Assembly: GCA_016296885.1 (NCBI GenBank)
Contig: JAEDHT010000009.1
Span: forward strand, 1 to 59,955
Length of the DNA stretch: 59,955 nt
From: Clostridiaceae bacterium
GTDB lineage: Bacteria; Bacillota; Clostridia; Oscillospirales; Acutalibacteraceae
Direction: 5' to 3'
Part shown: piece by piece, positions 43,438 through 52,157 of the stretch
Layout: each line of letters starts with the position of its first letter
Position numbering within the stretch: the stretch's first letter is position 1
Notes under the pieces: generated by a model
What the model saw: the letters and a program-made list of their open reading frames with translations, nothing else
What the model was told of the DNA's origin: nothing
The model's database searches: none
Translations under genes and position numbers: made by a program

Positions 43438-44565
43438 TTATTTATATTTCCTTTTGTAAAATGACCTAAGCCACTCAATGTATTCCAACTCTGAAATCTC
43501 ATATCTTTCACATTTAGCCTTAAATTCATTATTCTTGTTTCGAAAATCTAGAAATTCTTCATATAATGCGTTAGCTTCTACATTTTTACCCTCAGCTTCA
43601 AGATTACTGATTTTTTCCTTCATCATTTCAGAGATACTGCGGAACATTCTTTTAGTTTCACTTAAACGAAAACGCTCGTTTTGTTTTCGGAGTTTCCCCT
43701 CTTCCTGACAAGTACGATTTTCTGCACCAGGGTATATGCCATTACAATATTTAGCATCGGCTCTTTTAGGAATAAAAAACTTTCCGCAGATTTCACATTT
43801 TTTAATCGTTTTTCCTGCCGAAAACAATTCATGTAGAGAAATTAAGATAAAATCAGCTAATGAATTTAAACTGAATAATTCGACATAAGTTTCGTTATTA
43901 TCTTGAAAATCCTTTTCGTAATCATCTTCCATGAAGTAATCATCATACAATTGACCTTCAAAAAGCATTTTTATTTCCGTTGGAGTTAAAGCACATTGAA
44001 TGTCCTGCTCTAAATTTTTACCATCAAGCGAACCCTTTAGTATTTTAAAACTGCTTTTTATTTTTGATGAAATTAAGAAAGAAAATTTAACTAAAGAATC
44101 TAAATTGCTATACTCATGGTTTTGGGAGCAAAGAGTAGCAAAACTTAAGCAATTTTTTAGTTTAGTAAATTTATCTTCATCAAAATTAAATTCTTCGGGG
44201 TCAATAACAGACAAACTCTTTTCGAATAGATACAATTCCATAAATATTTTCAGTTCATCAAAAGGTGTATTATAACCCTTATCTTTATAAGAAAAATGAG
44301 TTTCAAAAACTTTGGGAATTTCTATTGATAAATCATCAATTTCATCACTAAAAAGACCATTGGCTATTTTCGATAACTCAAAAATTTCAGATAATACATT
44401 AAGACACTTACATAACAATGTACCTACAGAATAAGTTTCTTCGATATCTCCCCAAAAATATCTTTCTTCTTCCAAATTACAACCATCAAGGAATAAATAT
44501 TCTTGTTGCTTTGCCTTATCGTGGCAATAATAGGGATAATATGGGTCATTTTTATAATAATACAT
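43438..44565 (-). CDS. DUF6076 protein
   Basis: 375 residues, soluble. Residues 245-285 carry the family's zinc-binding signature KKCEICGKFFIPKRADAKYC, then a further Cys in NRTCQEEG, followed by a helical basic tail (FRSISEMMKEKISNLEAEGK; LEYIEWLRSFYKRKYK). The N-terminal 240 residues are mixed helix, acidic, with no recognised motif. DUF6076 genes are common in integrative and phage elements of Clostridia; some such zinc-finger proteins occur in defence islands, but a role is not established. Convergent with the TIR cassette. The region upstream of the start is AT-rich with GAGAGG as a weak ribosome site. Confidence 0.65.
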   Translation of the reverse strand: MYYYKNDPYYPYYCHDKAKQQEYLFLDGCNLEEERYFWGDIEETYSVGTLLCKCLNVLSEIFELSKIANGLFSDEIDDLSIEIPKVFETHFSYKDKGYNTPFDELKIFMELYLFEKSLSVIDPEEFNFDEDKFTKLKNCLSFATLCSQNHEYSNLDSLVKFSFLISSKIKSSFKILKGSLDGKNLEQDIQCALTPTEIKMLFEGQLYDDYFMEDDYEKDFQDNNETYVELFSLNSLADFILISLHELFSAGKTIKKCEICGKFFIPKRADAKYCNGIYPGAENRTCQEEGKLRKQNERFRLSETKRMFRSISEMMKEKISNLEAEGKNVEANALYEEFLDFRNKNNEFKAKCERYEISELEYIEWLRSFYKRKYK

Positions 44566-44727
44566 AATTTTATAAATCCTCTCTTAATTATTGCTTCCCT
44601 ACTAATTATATCATAAGAGCTACAGGTATCTACAATGGTTAAAAAAATTTTTTTGAGTTATTATATGTGTAGAAAATCTGATATGCGCATACAGTTTTCA
44701 AAAATTTTAATCTAAGGAGTATTTAAA

Positions 44728-46095
44728 ATGAAAACAAAAATTAATTTTACTAAGGAAGAACAATCAAAATGGGTTAACGTTAATCATAACGGTAAAATCC
44801 AAATCAATTCACAGAAGTTGTATGAACATCTTAAAGATAATTTAAGATTAAAAATTTCTGATAAAGGTAACGTATACCTTATTGACGAAAACCTATATAA
44901 ACTTCTCCCGACTAGAGAATGTAAGGCTTTAATCAAAGAGCACTTACCCGTTGAATATCGTACCAGCAAAGATTGGGAAGCGGTGTTCAAAGAATTTATT
45001 ACTGATTTTTCGGATATCAAAGAAACAGATTTTGATTCCGATGAAAATATTGTCGGATTTGAAAACGGAGTACTTCACCTTGATAGTGGAGAGCTAAGCG
45101 AAAATGATGAAAAATATTTGCTTACCAGGAAAATTCCTTGTAATTATACTCCTAACAAGAAACTTGAAGACGCACCTACGTTTGAGAATTACATAAAAAC
45201 CTTATGCAATAATCAGCAAACTGAAATAACATTTCTTCTTGAATACATGGGAGCAATATTATCAAATGTTAGGGGGTATAGATTTAAAAAGCTCTTAATA
45301 TTAGTTGGAGCTGGTAACACTGGTAAAACCCAATTACGAGAGCTTACCATGAACTTACTTGGTAGAGACCAATGCGTATCAATTGATATGAAGAAAATAA
45401 ATGAACGCTTTGGAGCTGCCCAATTATACCGTAAACGATTAGCAGGTTCAGGTGATATGTCCACAGTGGATATATCTGAAATGAATGTGATAAAAAATCT
45501 CACGGGAGGCGATAGTTTATTTGCTGAATACAAAGGTAAAGATGGTTTTTCGTTCAGGTATGACGGATTTTTATGGTTTAATGCTAATGCCCTACCACAT
45601 TTCAGAGGTGACAGAGGTGAGCACGTTTATTCCCGATTTGCCATTATAGAATGTAACAATGTTATTCCTCCCGAAGAGAGAGATTCAAAGTTACTTGATA
45701 AGCTAATGGCTGAAAAAGATGTAATCGCAAGTATTGCAATTGATGCTTTCAAAAAAGCCGTTAATAGAGGATATAAATTCTCTGAAAGTGAACAAATGAA
45801 AAACACTCGAAAGAATTATATTTTCGAAAACAATTCCTTACTTACATTTGTAAAGGAATGTTGTAAGATACATACGGGTAGTAATCATAGAACCTCAAGG
45901 GCAGATTTCAACCGGATATATAAAAAATGGTGTCTGGGAAATCGAGTTCTACCAGAAAGAGATAGGGAAATTGGTAAACAATTGGAAGATAATTTCCTTA
46001 TCAAAGCATACAAATCGGGAGGATATTATTATTACGAGCTTAAAATTAATTTTGATATTCTGAAAGAATATGATGATAAAAATAATAATTATTAA
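44728..46095 (+). CDS. P4/D5-type primase-helicase of element 2
   Basis: 455 residues; AAGGAG before the ATG. Residues 100-180 include the D5_N-type region (FENGVLHLDSGELSENDEKY, ITFLLEYMGAIL). The SF3 helicase core has Walker A LVGAGNTGKTQLRELTMNLL, Walker B/sensor around YRKRLAGSGDMSTVDIS and motif C near DGFLWFNANALPHFRGD. The C-terminal winged helix reads RADFNRIYKKWCLGNRVLP. This is the replication protein of phage satellites and integrative elements; it unwinds the origin after excision. No separate primase catalytic domain is present, so it is probably helicase only. Confidence 0.85.
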   Translation: MKTKINFTKEEQSKWVNVNHNGKIQINSQKLYEHLKDNLRLKISDKGNVYLIDENLYKLLPTRECKALIKEHLPVEYRTSKDWEAVFKEFITDFSDIKETDFDSDENIVGFENGVLHLDSGELSENDEKYLLTRKIPCNYTPNKKLEDAPTFENYIKTLCNNQQTEITFLLEYMGAILSNVRGYRFKKLLILVGAGNTGKTQLRELTMNLLGRDQCVSIDMKKINERFGAAQLYRKRLAGSGDMSTVDISEMNVIKNLTGGDSLFAEYKGKDGFSFRYDGFLWFNANALPHFRGDRGEHVYSRFAIIECNNVIPPEERDSKLLDKLMAEKDVIASIAIDAFKKAVNRGYKFSESEQMKNTRKNYIFENNSLLTFVKECCKIHTGSNHRTSRADFNRIYKKWCLGNRVLPERDREIGKQLEDNFLIKAYKSGGYYYYELKINFDILKEYDDKNNNY

Positions 46096-46140
46096 TTAAG
46101 TATAATAACAAACCATAATTATTAAAACTTAGGGCAATTG

Positions 46141-46210
46141 GGGCAAATATAATACAATTCTGTTGTTAAAAATCATTAAAAAACAATATAAGAATTGATA
46201 TAATTTGCCC
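46141..46210. repeat. imperfect inverted repeat, candidate element 2 origin
   Basis: GGGCAAATATAATACAATTCT (46141-46161, 21 bp quoted in two parts: GGGCAAATATAA TACAATTCT) mirrors AGAATTGATATAATTTGCCC (46191-46210) around a 29-base AT-rich loop. It lies just after the helicase gene. The arms also overlap a possible TATAAT box, so a promoter/operator role is an alternative. Confidence 0.5.
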
Positions 46211-46280
46211 TTATTACCCCAAACAAATCATAAAGTTAAATTAAATTTAAATTTAAATTTATTAATCAGGAGAATTAACA

Positions 46281-46520
46281 ATGAGAGAAAATGATAATTA
46301 CTTTTCAGATATTTATAATAATATTTTTTCAGCAGTTGAAGAATTAATCAAAACCCGTCAAGCATTAGTACATTTTGATTATCTTAATGATGATGAAAAT
46401 TCATTACTAAAACATACCCTACATTTATTATATAAGAAATTAATTATAGTAAATAAAGATATTGAATATTACAATGTTTCAGTAACATCTGATTGTGCAA
46501 TACCCAATGAAATTGAGTAA
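46281..46520 (+). CDS. small hypothetical protein of element 2
   Basis: 79 residues, acidic and helical (NYFSDIYNNIFSAVEELIKT, ALVHFDYLNDDENSLLKHTL). CAGGAG lies upstream of the ATG. Between the helicase and xis genes, a position where elements often encode small replication or packaging accessories. Not recognised. Confidence 0.5.
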   Translation: MRENDNYFSDIYNNIFSAVEELIKTRQALVHFDYLNDDENSLLKHTLHLLYKKLIIVNKDIEYYNVSVTSDCAIPNEIE

Positions 46521-46586
46521 ACAAATACTTTAATCAAAAAATTTATCAAATTTAGAGAAAAAGTTTTGCAATCTTAAAAATCTTAA

Positions 46587-46615
46587 GCAATAATTAAGAT
46601 TGGGGACTAACTCAA
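46587..46615. repeat. 29-bp direct repeat before xis
   Basis: GCAATAATTAAGATTGGGGA...CTCAA, matching 26 of 29 positions with 46944-46972. Lies 22 bases before the xis-like start codon. Confidence 0.7.
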
Positions 46616-46637
46616 AAATACGAAGGAAGTGATATTT

Positions 46638-46817
46638 ATGCCAAAAATGAGATTAATTTCAGAAGCTTACAAGCAATTGAAAATTGAAGATCCAAACAGT
46701 GCTATAACACTAAATGGGTTAAGATGTTTAATTAAACGAGGTGAAATACCATCTGTCAAAATCGGCAGAAAAACGTTAATTAACTACGATGTTTTACTTG
46801 AATATCTAAGTGCCTGA
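46638..46817 (+). CDS. excisionase-like protein (element 2)
   Basis: 59 residues from the ATG at 46638 (GAAGGAAGTG upstream). MRLISEAYKQLKIEDPNSAI, LNGLRCLIKRGEIPSVKIGR, KTLINYDVLLEYLSA: winged-helix HTH_17/xis pattern. Just upstream of the integrase in the same direction, the usual xis-int order. Expected to bend DNA at the attachment site and favour excision. Confidence 0.8.
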   Translation: MPKMRLISEAYKQLKIEDPNSAITLNGLRCLIKRGEIPSVKIGRKTLINYDVLLEYLSA

Positions 46818-46825
46818 ATTTATAA

Positions 46826-46865
46826 AAAGGTTCTGGCATTTAAATAAATCAATGTCAGAACCTTT
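46826..46865 (+). terminator. terminator between xis and int
   Basis: 15-bp perfect arms AAAGGTTCTGGCATT and AATGTCAGAACCTTT, allowing one G-T pair, followed by ATTTTAAG. It would uncouple xis from int transcription, so int has its own promoter. Confidence 0.8.
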
Positions 46866-46943
46866 ATTTTAAGCATTGTATAACGTGGTAGAGAAAAAAC
46901 TGCGGAAATTTAAAAAAATGTTTTGCAATTTGAGAAAACTTTT

Positions 46944-46972
46944 GCAATAATTAAGCTTGGGGACAACCTCAA
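46944..46972. repeat. 29-bp direct repeat before int
   Basis: Second copy of the 46587-46615 repeat (GCAATAATTAAGCTTGGGGA...CTCAA), ending 23 bases before the integrase start. The same distance to both genes suggests a shared regulator site or duplicated promoter/leader. Confidence 0.7.
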
Positions 46973-46995
46973 CAAAGAAAGGAGCAGATTGCCTT

Positions 46996-48195
46996 ATGGC
47001 AACAGCGAGAAAGAAAGGACGAGGGTATGAAATTAGAGTATCCTGTGGAATTGATATTAATGGCAAAAGACTTGGTAAATCCCGAATTTGGATACCCGAA
47101 GCTAATATGACTACCCGACAAATTGAAAAGGAACTTGAACGACAAAAAGTTCTTTTTGAAGAAGAAGTCAGAAATGGTGTTTGCCCCGATAGTAAAATCC
47201 GTTTCGTAGACTTTTCGGAAAGGTGGATGAAAGAATATGCAAAAGTAAATTTGACAATTAAGACTTACGGACGGTATAAGCTTTACCTCAAGCGTATTAA
47301 TCAAGCAATCGGTCACTTAAAGCTAAAAGATATTACTCCGTTGCAACTAAATAGTTTTTACAGAAGTTTAGAAGCTGACGGAGTAAATCAAAGGAAAAAA
47401 TATGATGAAGATGGTAATTTAATTAATTCAGGAAAACTTGCACCAAAAACAATTCTCGACCATCACCGAGTAATATCAAAAATTTTATCTACTGCCGTTA
47501 GGTGGGGATTGCTTGAAAAGAATATTGCACAACGTGCAGACCCACCAAAAGTACCTCATAGGGAAATATCTTACCTGAATGAAGAAGAAGTAACAAAAAT
47601 GATAAAGTTACTCGATGATGAGCCAATTCAATATAGAACAATGATTATACTGCTTGTTTATACAGGTATACGTCGTGGTGAGCTATGTGGTTTGGAATGG
47701 AAAGATATTGATTTTAAAAATCAAGTTATGCACGTTTGCCGTTCATCACAATACATAGGTAATAAAACTATAACCACAAAAGAGCCGAAAACAAAGTCAG
47801 GTATTCGTCACTTTTCATTGAGCAAAACTGCTTGTCACTTATTAAGTGAGTACAAAAAATGGCAAATCAAACAACGCTTCAACGTCGGAGATGATTGGGT
47901 TGAAAATGACAGACTATTTACAACGTGGAATGGTGAGCCAATCTATCCCGATACAATTACGGACTGGTTTGCAAAATTTATCAAAAGAAGTGATTTACCG
48001 TATGTAACACTTCATTCATTAAGACATACAAATGCGACTCTTATGATTGCAGAGGGTACAGACGTATGTACCGTATCAAGAAGACTCGGTCATGCAAATA
48101 CTGCTACAACTCTAAACATCTATGCTCATGCTTTAAAATCAAAGGATAAAGAAGCAGCAAATACGCTTGATTATGTGCTTAACAAATATGCCTAA
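46996..48195 (+). CDS. tyrosine recombinase (element 2)
   Basis: 399 residues from the ATG at 46996, with AAAGGAGC upstream. Arm-binding domain (YEIRVSCGIDINGKRLGKSR), core-binding domain (LTIKTYGRYKLYLKRINQAI), and catalytic domain with Arg in TGIRRGELCGLEW, HSLRHTNATLMIAEG, and LGHANTATTLNIYAHAL with the Tyr nucleophile. Related over its full length to the integrase at 36115 but without the inserted HTH. Stop is 123 bases from the tRNA-fMet gene, as expected for an enzyme integrating there. Confidence 0.93.
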   Translation: MATARKKGRGYEIRVSCGIDINGKRLGKSRIWIPEANMTTRQIEKELERQKVLFEEEVRNGVCPDSKIRFVDFSERWMKEYAKVNLTIKTYGRYKLYLKRINQAIGHLKLKDITPLQLNSFYRSLEADGVNQRKKYDEDGNLINSGKLAPKTILDHHRVISKILSTAVRWGLLEKNIAQRADPPKVPHREISYLNEEEVTKMIKLLDDEPIQYRTMIILLVYTGIRRGELCGLEWKDIDFKNQVMHVCRSSQYIGNKTITTKEPKTKSGIRHFSLSKTACHLLSEYKKWQIKQRFNVGDDWVENDRLFTTWNGEPIYPDTITDWFAKFIKRSDLPYVTLHSLRHTNATLMIAEGTDVCTVSRRLGHANTATTLNIYAHALKSKDKEAANTLDYVLNKYA

Positions 48196-48280
48196 ATCAG
48201 CAAAAAATAACGGTTTTTTCCGCTTCGGAGGGAAACGGAAGGGAAATCACAAAATTTACTGATTTTTTAAGGCAAAAGGA

Positions 48281-48314
48281 AAAAACCTAGAAACCGCTTG
48301 ATTCCTAGGTTTTT
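48281..48314 (+). terminator. terminator after the element 2 integrase
   Basis: AAAAACCTAG and CTAGGTTTTT, 10 bp perfect arms, ending 4 bases before the CCA end of the tRNA gene. Works in both directions, so it probably also ends the tRNA transcript. Confidence 0.85.
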
Positions 48315-48317
48315 GGT

Positions 48318-48394
<77 letters not shown>

Positions 48395-48432
48395 ATATAT
48401 GTGCTGTGAATCTCACAACACATAGAATTATA

Positions 48433-48864
48433 TCACTGATTTAGTGTGTTGTCAATAGATTTTGGCAATATTTTTTCAAAATAGCTTTTTAAATTTGACT
48501 TGTTCTTGCACAAGAGCGCAACAGGGATTGATAGAAATGCCCAAAATAGGCTGTATAATGGGCATATTTGACCTAACAGATTAAAATGCAATCGAGAATA
48601 ATCCCATACATCTAGCTTTAACCAGAGATTAACTATGCATCCCACTGCAAACTCAATGCTTGTGATGATAGCGGAACCGATTATGCATTTTATTAATAGG
48701 GTAAGCCCTTTAAATTTGTCAAAAGTGCGATATAGCAAAAGCACACATAGTCCGCCTGTTATAATCATGCTCCAGTGTGTTCTGCGTCTCCATAAAAGCT
48801 CTAAACCACCATATAATAGTCCGCCTGCTAACATTATAGCAGAGTCTTTCTTTATCCTACTCAT
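48433..48864 (-). CDS. CmpB-like putative ABC transporter permease
   Basis: 143 residues from the ATG at 48864. Four membrane segments (AIMLAGGLLYGGLELLW, WSMIITGGLCVLLLYRTF, LLIKCIIGSAIITSIEFAVG, ICPLYSLFWAFLSIPVALL) with family features GGLxYGxLELLWRRRTHWSM, EFxVGCIVNLWLKLDVWDYS and LLGQICPLYSLFW. These proteins are annotated as putative ABC transporter permeases but lack ATPase partners and their role is unknown. The start-proximal AGGTG lies inside the hairpin at 48871, suggesting structural control. Confidence 0.8.
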   Translation of the reverse strand: MSRIKKDSAIMLAGGLLYGGLELLWRRRTHWSMIITGGLCVLLLYRTFDKFKGLTLLIKCIIGSAIITSIEFAVGCIVNLWLKLDVWDYSRLHFNLLGQICPLYSLFWAFLSIPVALLCKNKSNLKSYFEKILPKSIDNTLNQ

Positions 48865-48870
48865 AAAAAT

Positions 48871-48898
48871 CACCTGTGGTTATTATTAATCACAGGTG
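48871..48898 (-). terminator. hairpin between murC and the CmpB-like gene
   Basis: CACCTGTG and CACAGGTG, 8 bp perfect arms with a 12-base loop; followed on the minus strand by ATTTTTATG. May terminate murC transcripts, and also hides the AGGTG of the next gene. Confidence 0.6.
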
Positions 48899-48932
48899 TT
48901 TTTTTATTCAGAAAAAAAATATTTTTTAAAAA

Positions 48933-50333
48933 TCAGATTTGTTCATTATCCCTATTATACTCAGCACACTCTAGCTTTTTAAGTATCATATTGGCGCACA
49001 TATAAACATTTCCGCCACCTATTGTAAGGATAAGATCTCCTTTTTGTGCATTAGCACACACATAATCTGATATTTCCGGGAATGTATCTAAGCATACACA
49101 TCCTTCAATCTTGTCACCAAGATCTTTGGAACAAATGTTATATGTATTCACTTCTCTTACAGCGAGTATCTCTGATAATACACACTTATCTGCGATAGAC
49201 AAAGCTTCTGCAAAATCATCTAAAAGCATAGCTGTGCGTGAATAAGTATGTGGCTGAAAAACTGCCCACACACGATTAAATCCCATCTCCTTAGCTGCTG
49301 TTAATGTAACTGTAAGTTCTGTGGGATGATGTGCAAAATCATCGGCTACTGTAATTCCTGATGGATTTCCAAGTATCTCAAAACGGCGATGTACACCTGT
49401 AAATTTATGCAAGTTTTCTGAAATAGCACTAGGACTGACACCAAGATAATGAGCCACTGCGCAGGCTGCAAGTGCGTTATATACATTATGCTTACCAGGC
49501 ACTGATAATGTGATAGTAACAAGCTTTTCACCATTGAAATAGAGATCAAACTGTTGCATTGCATGAGTATCAGATGTAATATTTCTTGCAGAATATGTGT
49601 TATTTTCATCCATGCCAAAGGTCACCTTTTTGACAGATGAATCTTTGACGGCATCCATGGTGTTTTCGTCATCACCGTTCAGGAAAAGTGCCTCTGTTGT
49701 GAGATCAGCAAACTTTGCAAATGATTTTTTTATGTTTTCCAGACTGCCAAAGTAGTCCAAATGATCTGCATCAATATTGAGAATAACTGATATTGCAGGA
49801 TTAAGTTGCAAAAAAGTGTCCACATATTCGCAGGCTTCACACAAAATTATATTTGATTGACCTACATAGCTGTTGCCACCTATATATGGCAGTTTTCCGC
49901 CAATTATTGCAGATGGATCAAAGCCGGCGCCTATGAGAATTTGAGATAACATAGCTGTGGTGGAGGTTTTGCCGTGTGTTCCTGAGATAGCTACACTTCT
50001 CTTATATCTGCGTGTGACCGCACCTAAGAAAACAGAGCGTTCTACTGTTGGTATGCCACGTTTTCTAGCTTCTACAAGCTCTGGGTTATCCTGCTTTGCA
50101 GCTGCTGTGTAAACTACCATCTCGGCACCGTCAATATTTTCCGGCTTGTGCTCGCTAAACACAGGTATGCCATAGCCTTTTATTCTTTCTAATGTGTCAG
50201 AAACAGAATTGTCAGAGCCTGAAAGCTCGTATCCTTCTGCACGCATTATCTCGGCCAATGGACACATACCGGAGCCACCTATGCCGATAAAATGAAGTCT
50301 CTTAACTTGATTTAAAAGAGAATCTATATTCAT
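48933..50333 (-). CDS. murC: UDP-N-acetylmuramate--L-alanine ligase
   Basis: 466 residues, full length. N-terminal UDP-binding glycine loop HFIGIGGSGMCPLAEIM; ATP-binding AISGTHGKTSTTAML (residues about 110-124); central NADADHLDYFG-type His/Asp (ILNIDADHLDYFGS); C-terminal VADDFAHHPTELTVTL and FQPHTYSRTAMLLDDFA. Catalyses the ATP-dependent addition of L-Ala to UDP-MurNAc, the first amino acid of the peptidoglycan stem, in the cytoplasm. Follows folD by 25 bases on the same strand. GAGGTAATTTACA supports the start. Confidence 0.97.
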   Translation of the reverse strand: MNIDSLLNQVKRLHFIGIGGSGMCPLAEIMRAEGYELSGSDNSVSDTLERIKGYGIPVFSEHKPENIDGAEMVVYTAAAKQDNPELVEARKRGIPTVERSVFLGAVTRRYKRSVAISGTHGKTSTTAMLSQILIGAGFDPSAIIGGKLPYIGGNSYVGQSNIILCEACEYVDTFLQLNPAISVILNIDADHLDYFGSLENIKKSFAKFADLTTEALFLNGDDENTMDAVKDSSVKKVTFGMDENNTYSARNITSDTHAMQQFDLYFNGEKLVTITLSVPGKHNVYNALAACAVAHYLGVSPSAISENLHKFTGVHRRFEILGNPSGITVADDFAHHPTELTVTLTAAKEMGFNRVWAVFQPHTYSRTAMLLDDFAEALSIADKCVLSEILAVREVNTYNICSKDLGDKIEGCVCLDTFPEISDYVCANAQKGDLILTIGGGNVYMCANMILKKLECAEYNRDNEQI

Positions 50334-50358
50334 TGTAAATTACCTCTTGGTTTCTTTA

Positions 50359-51192
50359 TCACAGATTGCGAATAGTATTGTAAAGTAGCATGGATATTGT
50401 CATAGGTCCTACTCCGCCGGGAACAGGCGTGATATATGATGCCACGTCCTTAACACTCTCAAAGTCAACATCACCGCAGAGCTTGCCGTTTTCGTCTCTG
50501 TTCATGCCAACATCAATCACTACAGCACCTGGCTTGACATACTCTGCATCTATCAGCTTTTTCTTGCCTACTGCGACTATAAGAATGTCTGCTCTTTTGC
50601 AGATCTCTTTAAGATTATTGGTCTTGCTATGGCATATGGTGACCGTAGCATTTGCATTAAGCATCATCATTGCCATTGGTTTTCCAACTATGTTGCTTCT
50701 GCCTACTATTACACATTCCTTTGACTCTACATCTATTTTATAATATTTTAGTATTTCCATGATACCTGCTGGTGTGCATGGCAAAAAGGTAGGGTTACCA
50801 ACTGATAGCATACCCACACTCTGATTGCTGAATGCATCTACATCCTTTGAGGGGTCTATGGCGGCTATAACTGCTTTTTCGTCGATATGTGACGGCAAAG
50901 GAAGCTGTACTAATATGCCATCTATATCAGGCTTCTGATTAAGTTCGTAAATAAGGTCTAAAAGCTGTTGCTGGGTGGTATTGCTATCAAGTCTGTATTC
51001 CTCAGAATATATACCCACCTCATCACAGGCCTTTTTCTTATTCCTCACATATATCTCAGATGCTGGATTGTTGCCGACAAGTACCACAGCAAGACCTGGC
51101 ATTATGCCAATTTCGCTGAGCTCATTACATCTGTTTTTTATCTGTTCTCTGATATAAGCGGAAACTTCTTTTCCGTTTAGTATTTCTGCCAT
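50359..51192 (-). CDS. folD: methylenetetrahydrofolate dehydrogenase/cyclohydrolase
   Basis: 277 residues, normal for FolD. Signature sequences: PGLAVVLVGNNPASEIYVRN KKKAC (with catalytic Lys), DGILVQLPLPSHID, PCTPAGIMEIL, NADP-binding VGRSNIVGKPMAMMM, and VPGGVGPMTISML. Converts 5,10-methylene-THF to 10-formyl-THF in two steps for purine and formyl-Met synthesis; cytoplasmic. It lies between a DEDD exonuclease gene (30 bases upstream) and murC. Start supported by GGAAAG upstream of 51192. Confidence 0.97.
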   Translation of the reverse strand: MAEILNGKEVSAYIREQIKNRCNELSEIGIMPGLAVVLVGNNPASEIYVRNKKKACDEVGIYSEEYRLDSNTTQQQLLDLIYELNQKPDIDGILVQLPLPSHIDEKAVIAAIDPSKDVDAFSNQSVGMLSVGNPTFLPCTPAGIMEILKYYKIDVESKECVIVGRSNIVGKPMAMMMLNANATVTICHSKTNNLKEICKRADILIVAVGKKKLIDAEYVKPGAVVIDVGMNRDENGKLCGDVDFESVKDVASYITPVPGGVGPMTISMLLYNTIRNL

Positions 51193-51222
51193 ATATTTTT
51201 CCTTTCCGGTATCAATTTTTTA

Positions 51223-52092
51223 TTATTCCTCGTCGTTTGTGGGATTGGGGGGAGGTATTTCAGTAGTTCTTTTTTTGATAACAACACCGTCAAACGTCAC
51301 CTTAAACTGCATAATGCCATAAAACATCTTGTTGCATTGAGGGCATTTAAAGCTTGCTCTTATATGGTTGTTCTTTACTTCCCACTTTGATTTTTTCTTT
51401 GCTTTAGATTCACACTCCGGACATGAGAAAGACATATCACTGTTTCTTATCTCTGGGTTGTGAGTATTTGTTATATAAAATGGTTTAAAAGCAAGTCTTC
51501 TGTAAAAATCAGGATTTGAGCTATCTTCTACAAAATCCTGAATATTTGCTCTATCATAAACTTTCTTAACACACTGCTGTGTTAAAATACTGTCATCAAG
51601 TGCACGGTGAAGCTCCATATCTTCTGTCTTGATGCCAAGCTTTTCAGCAGCAGCGGAAAGCCCCATTTGTTTGGCAGGGTCATAGCAACCCAACATTTTT
51701 TCACAATAGGTTTGGGCGTTAATATAGCCTTTGATATAGTTAAGCTCGTTGGTGTTGTAATAATATTTATTATTATCCATTAATGTGAGTATATCCGATG
51801 TGCTCCATGTGAGAAGCACCGCATCGCCTAAAAAAACTTTGAATTTGCTCAAAGCCTCACAAAATGGTATGCCCTCAGCCATTATCATTTCTGTGGTGAG
51901 ATGGGTTAGTCTGCTGGTGCGCTTGCTGATGAATTTGCCCAGCTTTGGCTTTACAAGTACTGAAAATTCATCAATTATATTAAAATCTTCATCTGTCTTA
52001 ACAGCACCAAATTCAATTATTTCGTTTAGGACTACCTTACCTTTGTTGAAAAAGGTGTTGTCCCATTCCAAATCAAGTATGACAAAATTCAT
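51223..52092 (-). CDS. DEDDh 3'-5' exonuclease with zinc ribbon
   Basis: 289 residues. Exonuclease fold: FVILDLEWDNTF (first Asp, Glu), LTWSTSDILTLMDN (second Asp region), and LHRALDDSILTQQCV (His and last Asp, DEDDh type). Resembles KapD/DnaQ-like proofreading-type nucleases acting on RNA or DNA ends. The C-terminal 75 residues hold two cysteine knuckles (FSCPECESKAKKKS; FKCPQCNKMFYG) and a Pro-rich end. No polymerase domain. Likely cotranscribed with folD and murC. Substrate unknown. Confidence 0.8.
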   Translation of the reverse strand: MNFVILDLEWDNTFFNKGKVVLNEIIEFGAVKTDEDFNIIDEFSVLVKPKLGKFISKRTSRLTHLTTEMIMAEGIPFCEALSKFKVFLGDAVLLTWSTSDILTLMDNNKYYYNTNELNYIKGYINAQTYCEKMLGCYDPAKQMGLSAAAEKLGIKTEDMELHRALDDSILTQQCVKKVYDRANIQDFVEDSSNPDFYRRLAFKPFYITNTHNPEIRNSDMSFSCPECESKAKKKSKWEVKNNHIRASFKCPQCNKMFYGIMQFKVTFDGVVIKKRTTEIPPPNPTNDEE

Positions 52093-52157
52093 GTGTTATT
52101 TGTGACATAGTAGCATAAATCTGCTGTGTCACACCTCTTTCTGCAAATTCTGTGAGA

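Noticed and set aside
44728..46095. Element 2 as a complete prophage
   Set aside because: No capsid, portal, terminase or tail genes are present; the gene set fits an integrative element or phage satellite instead.
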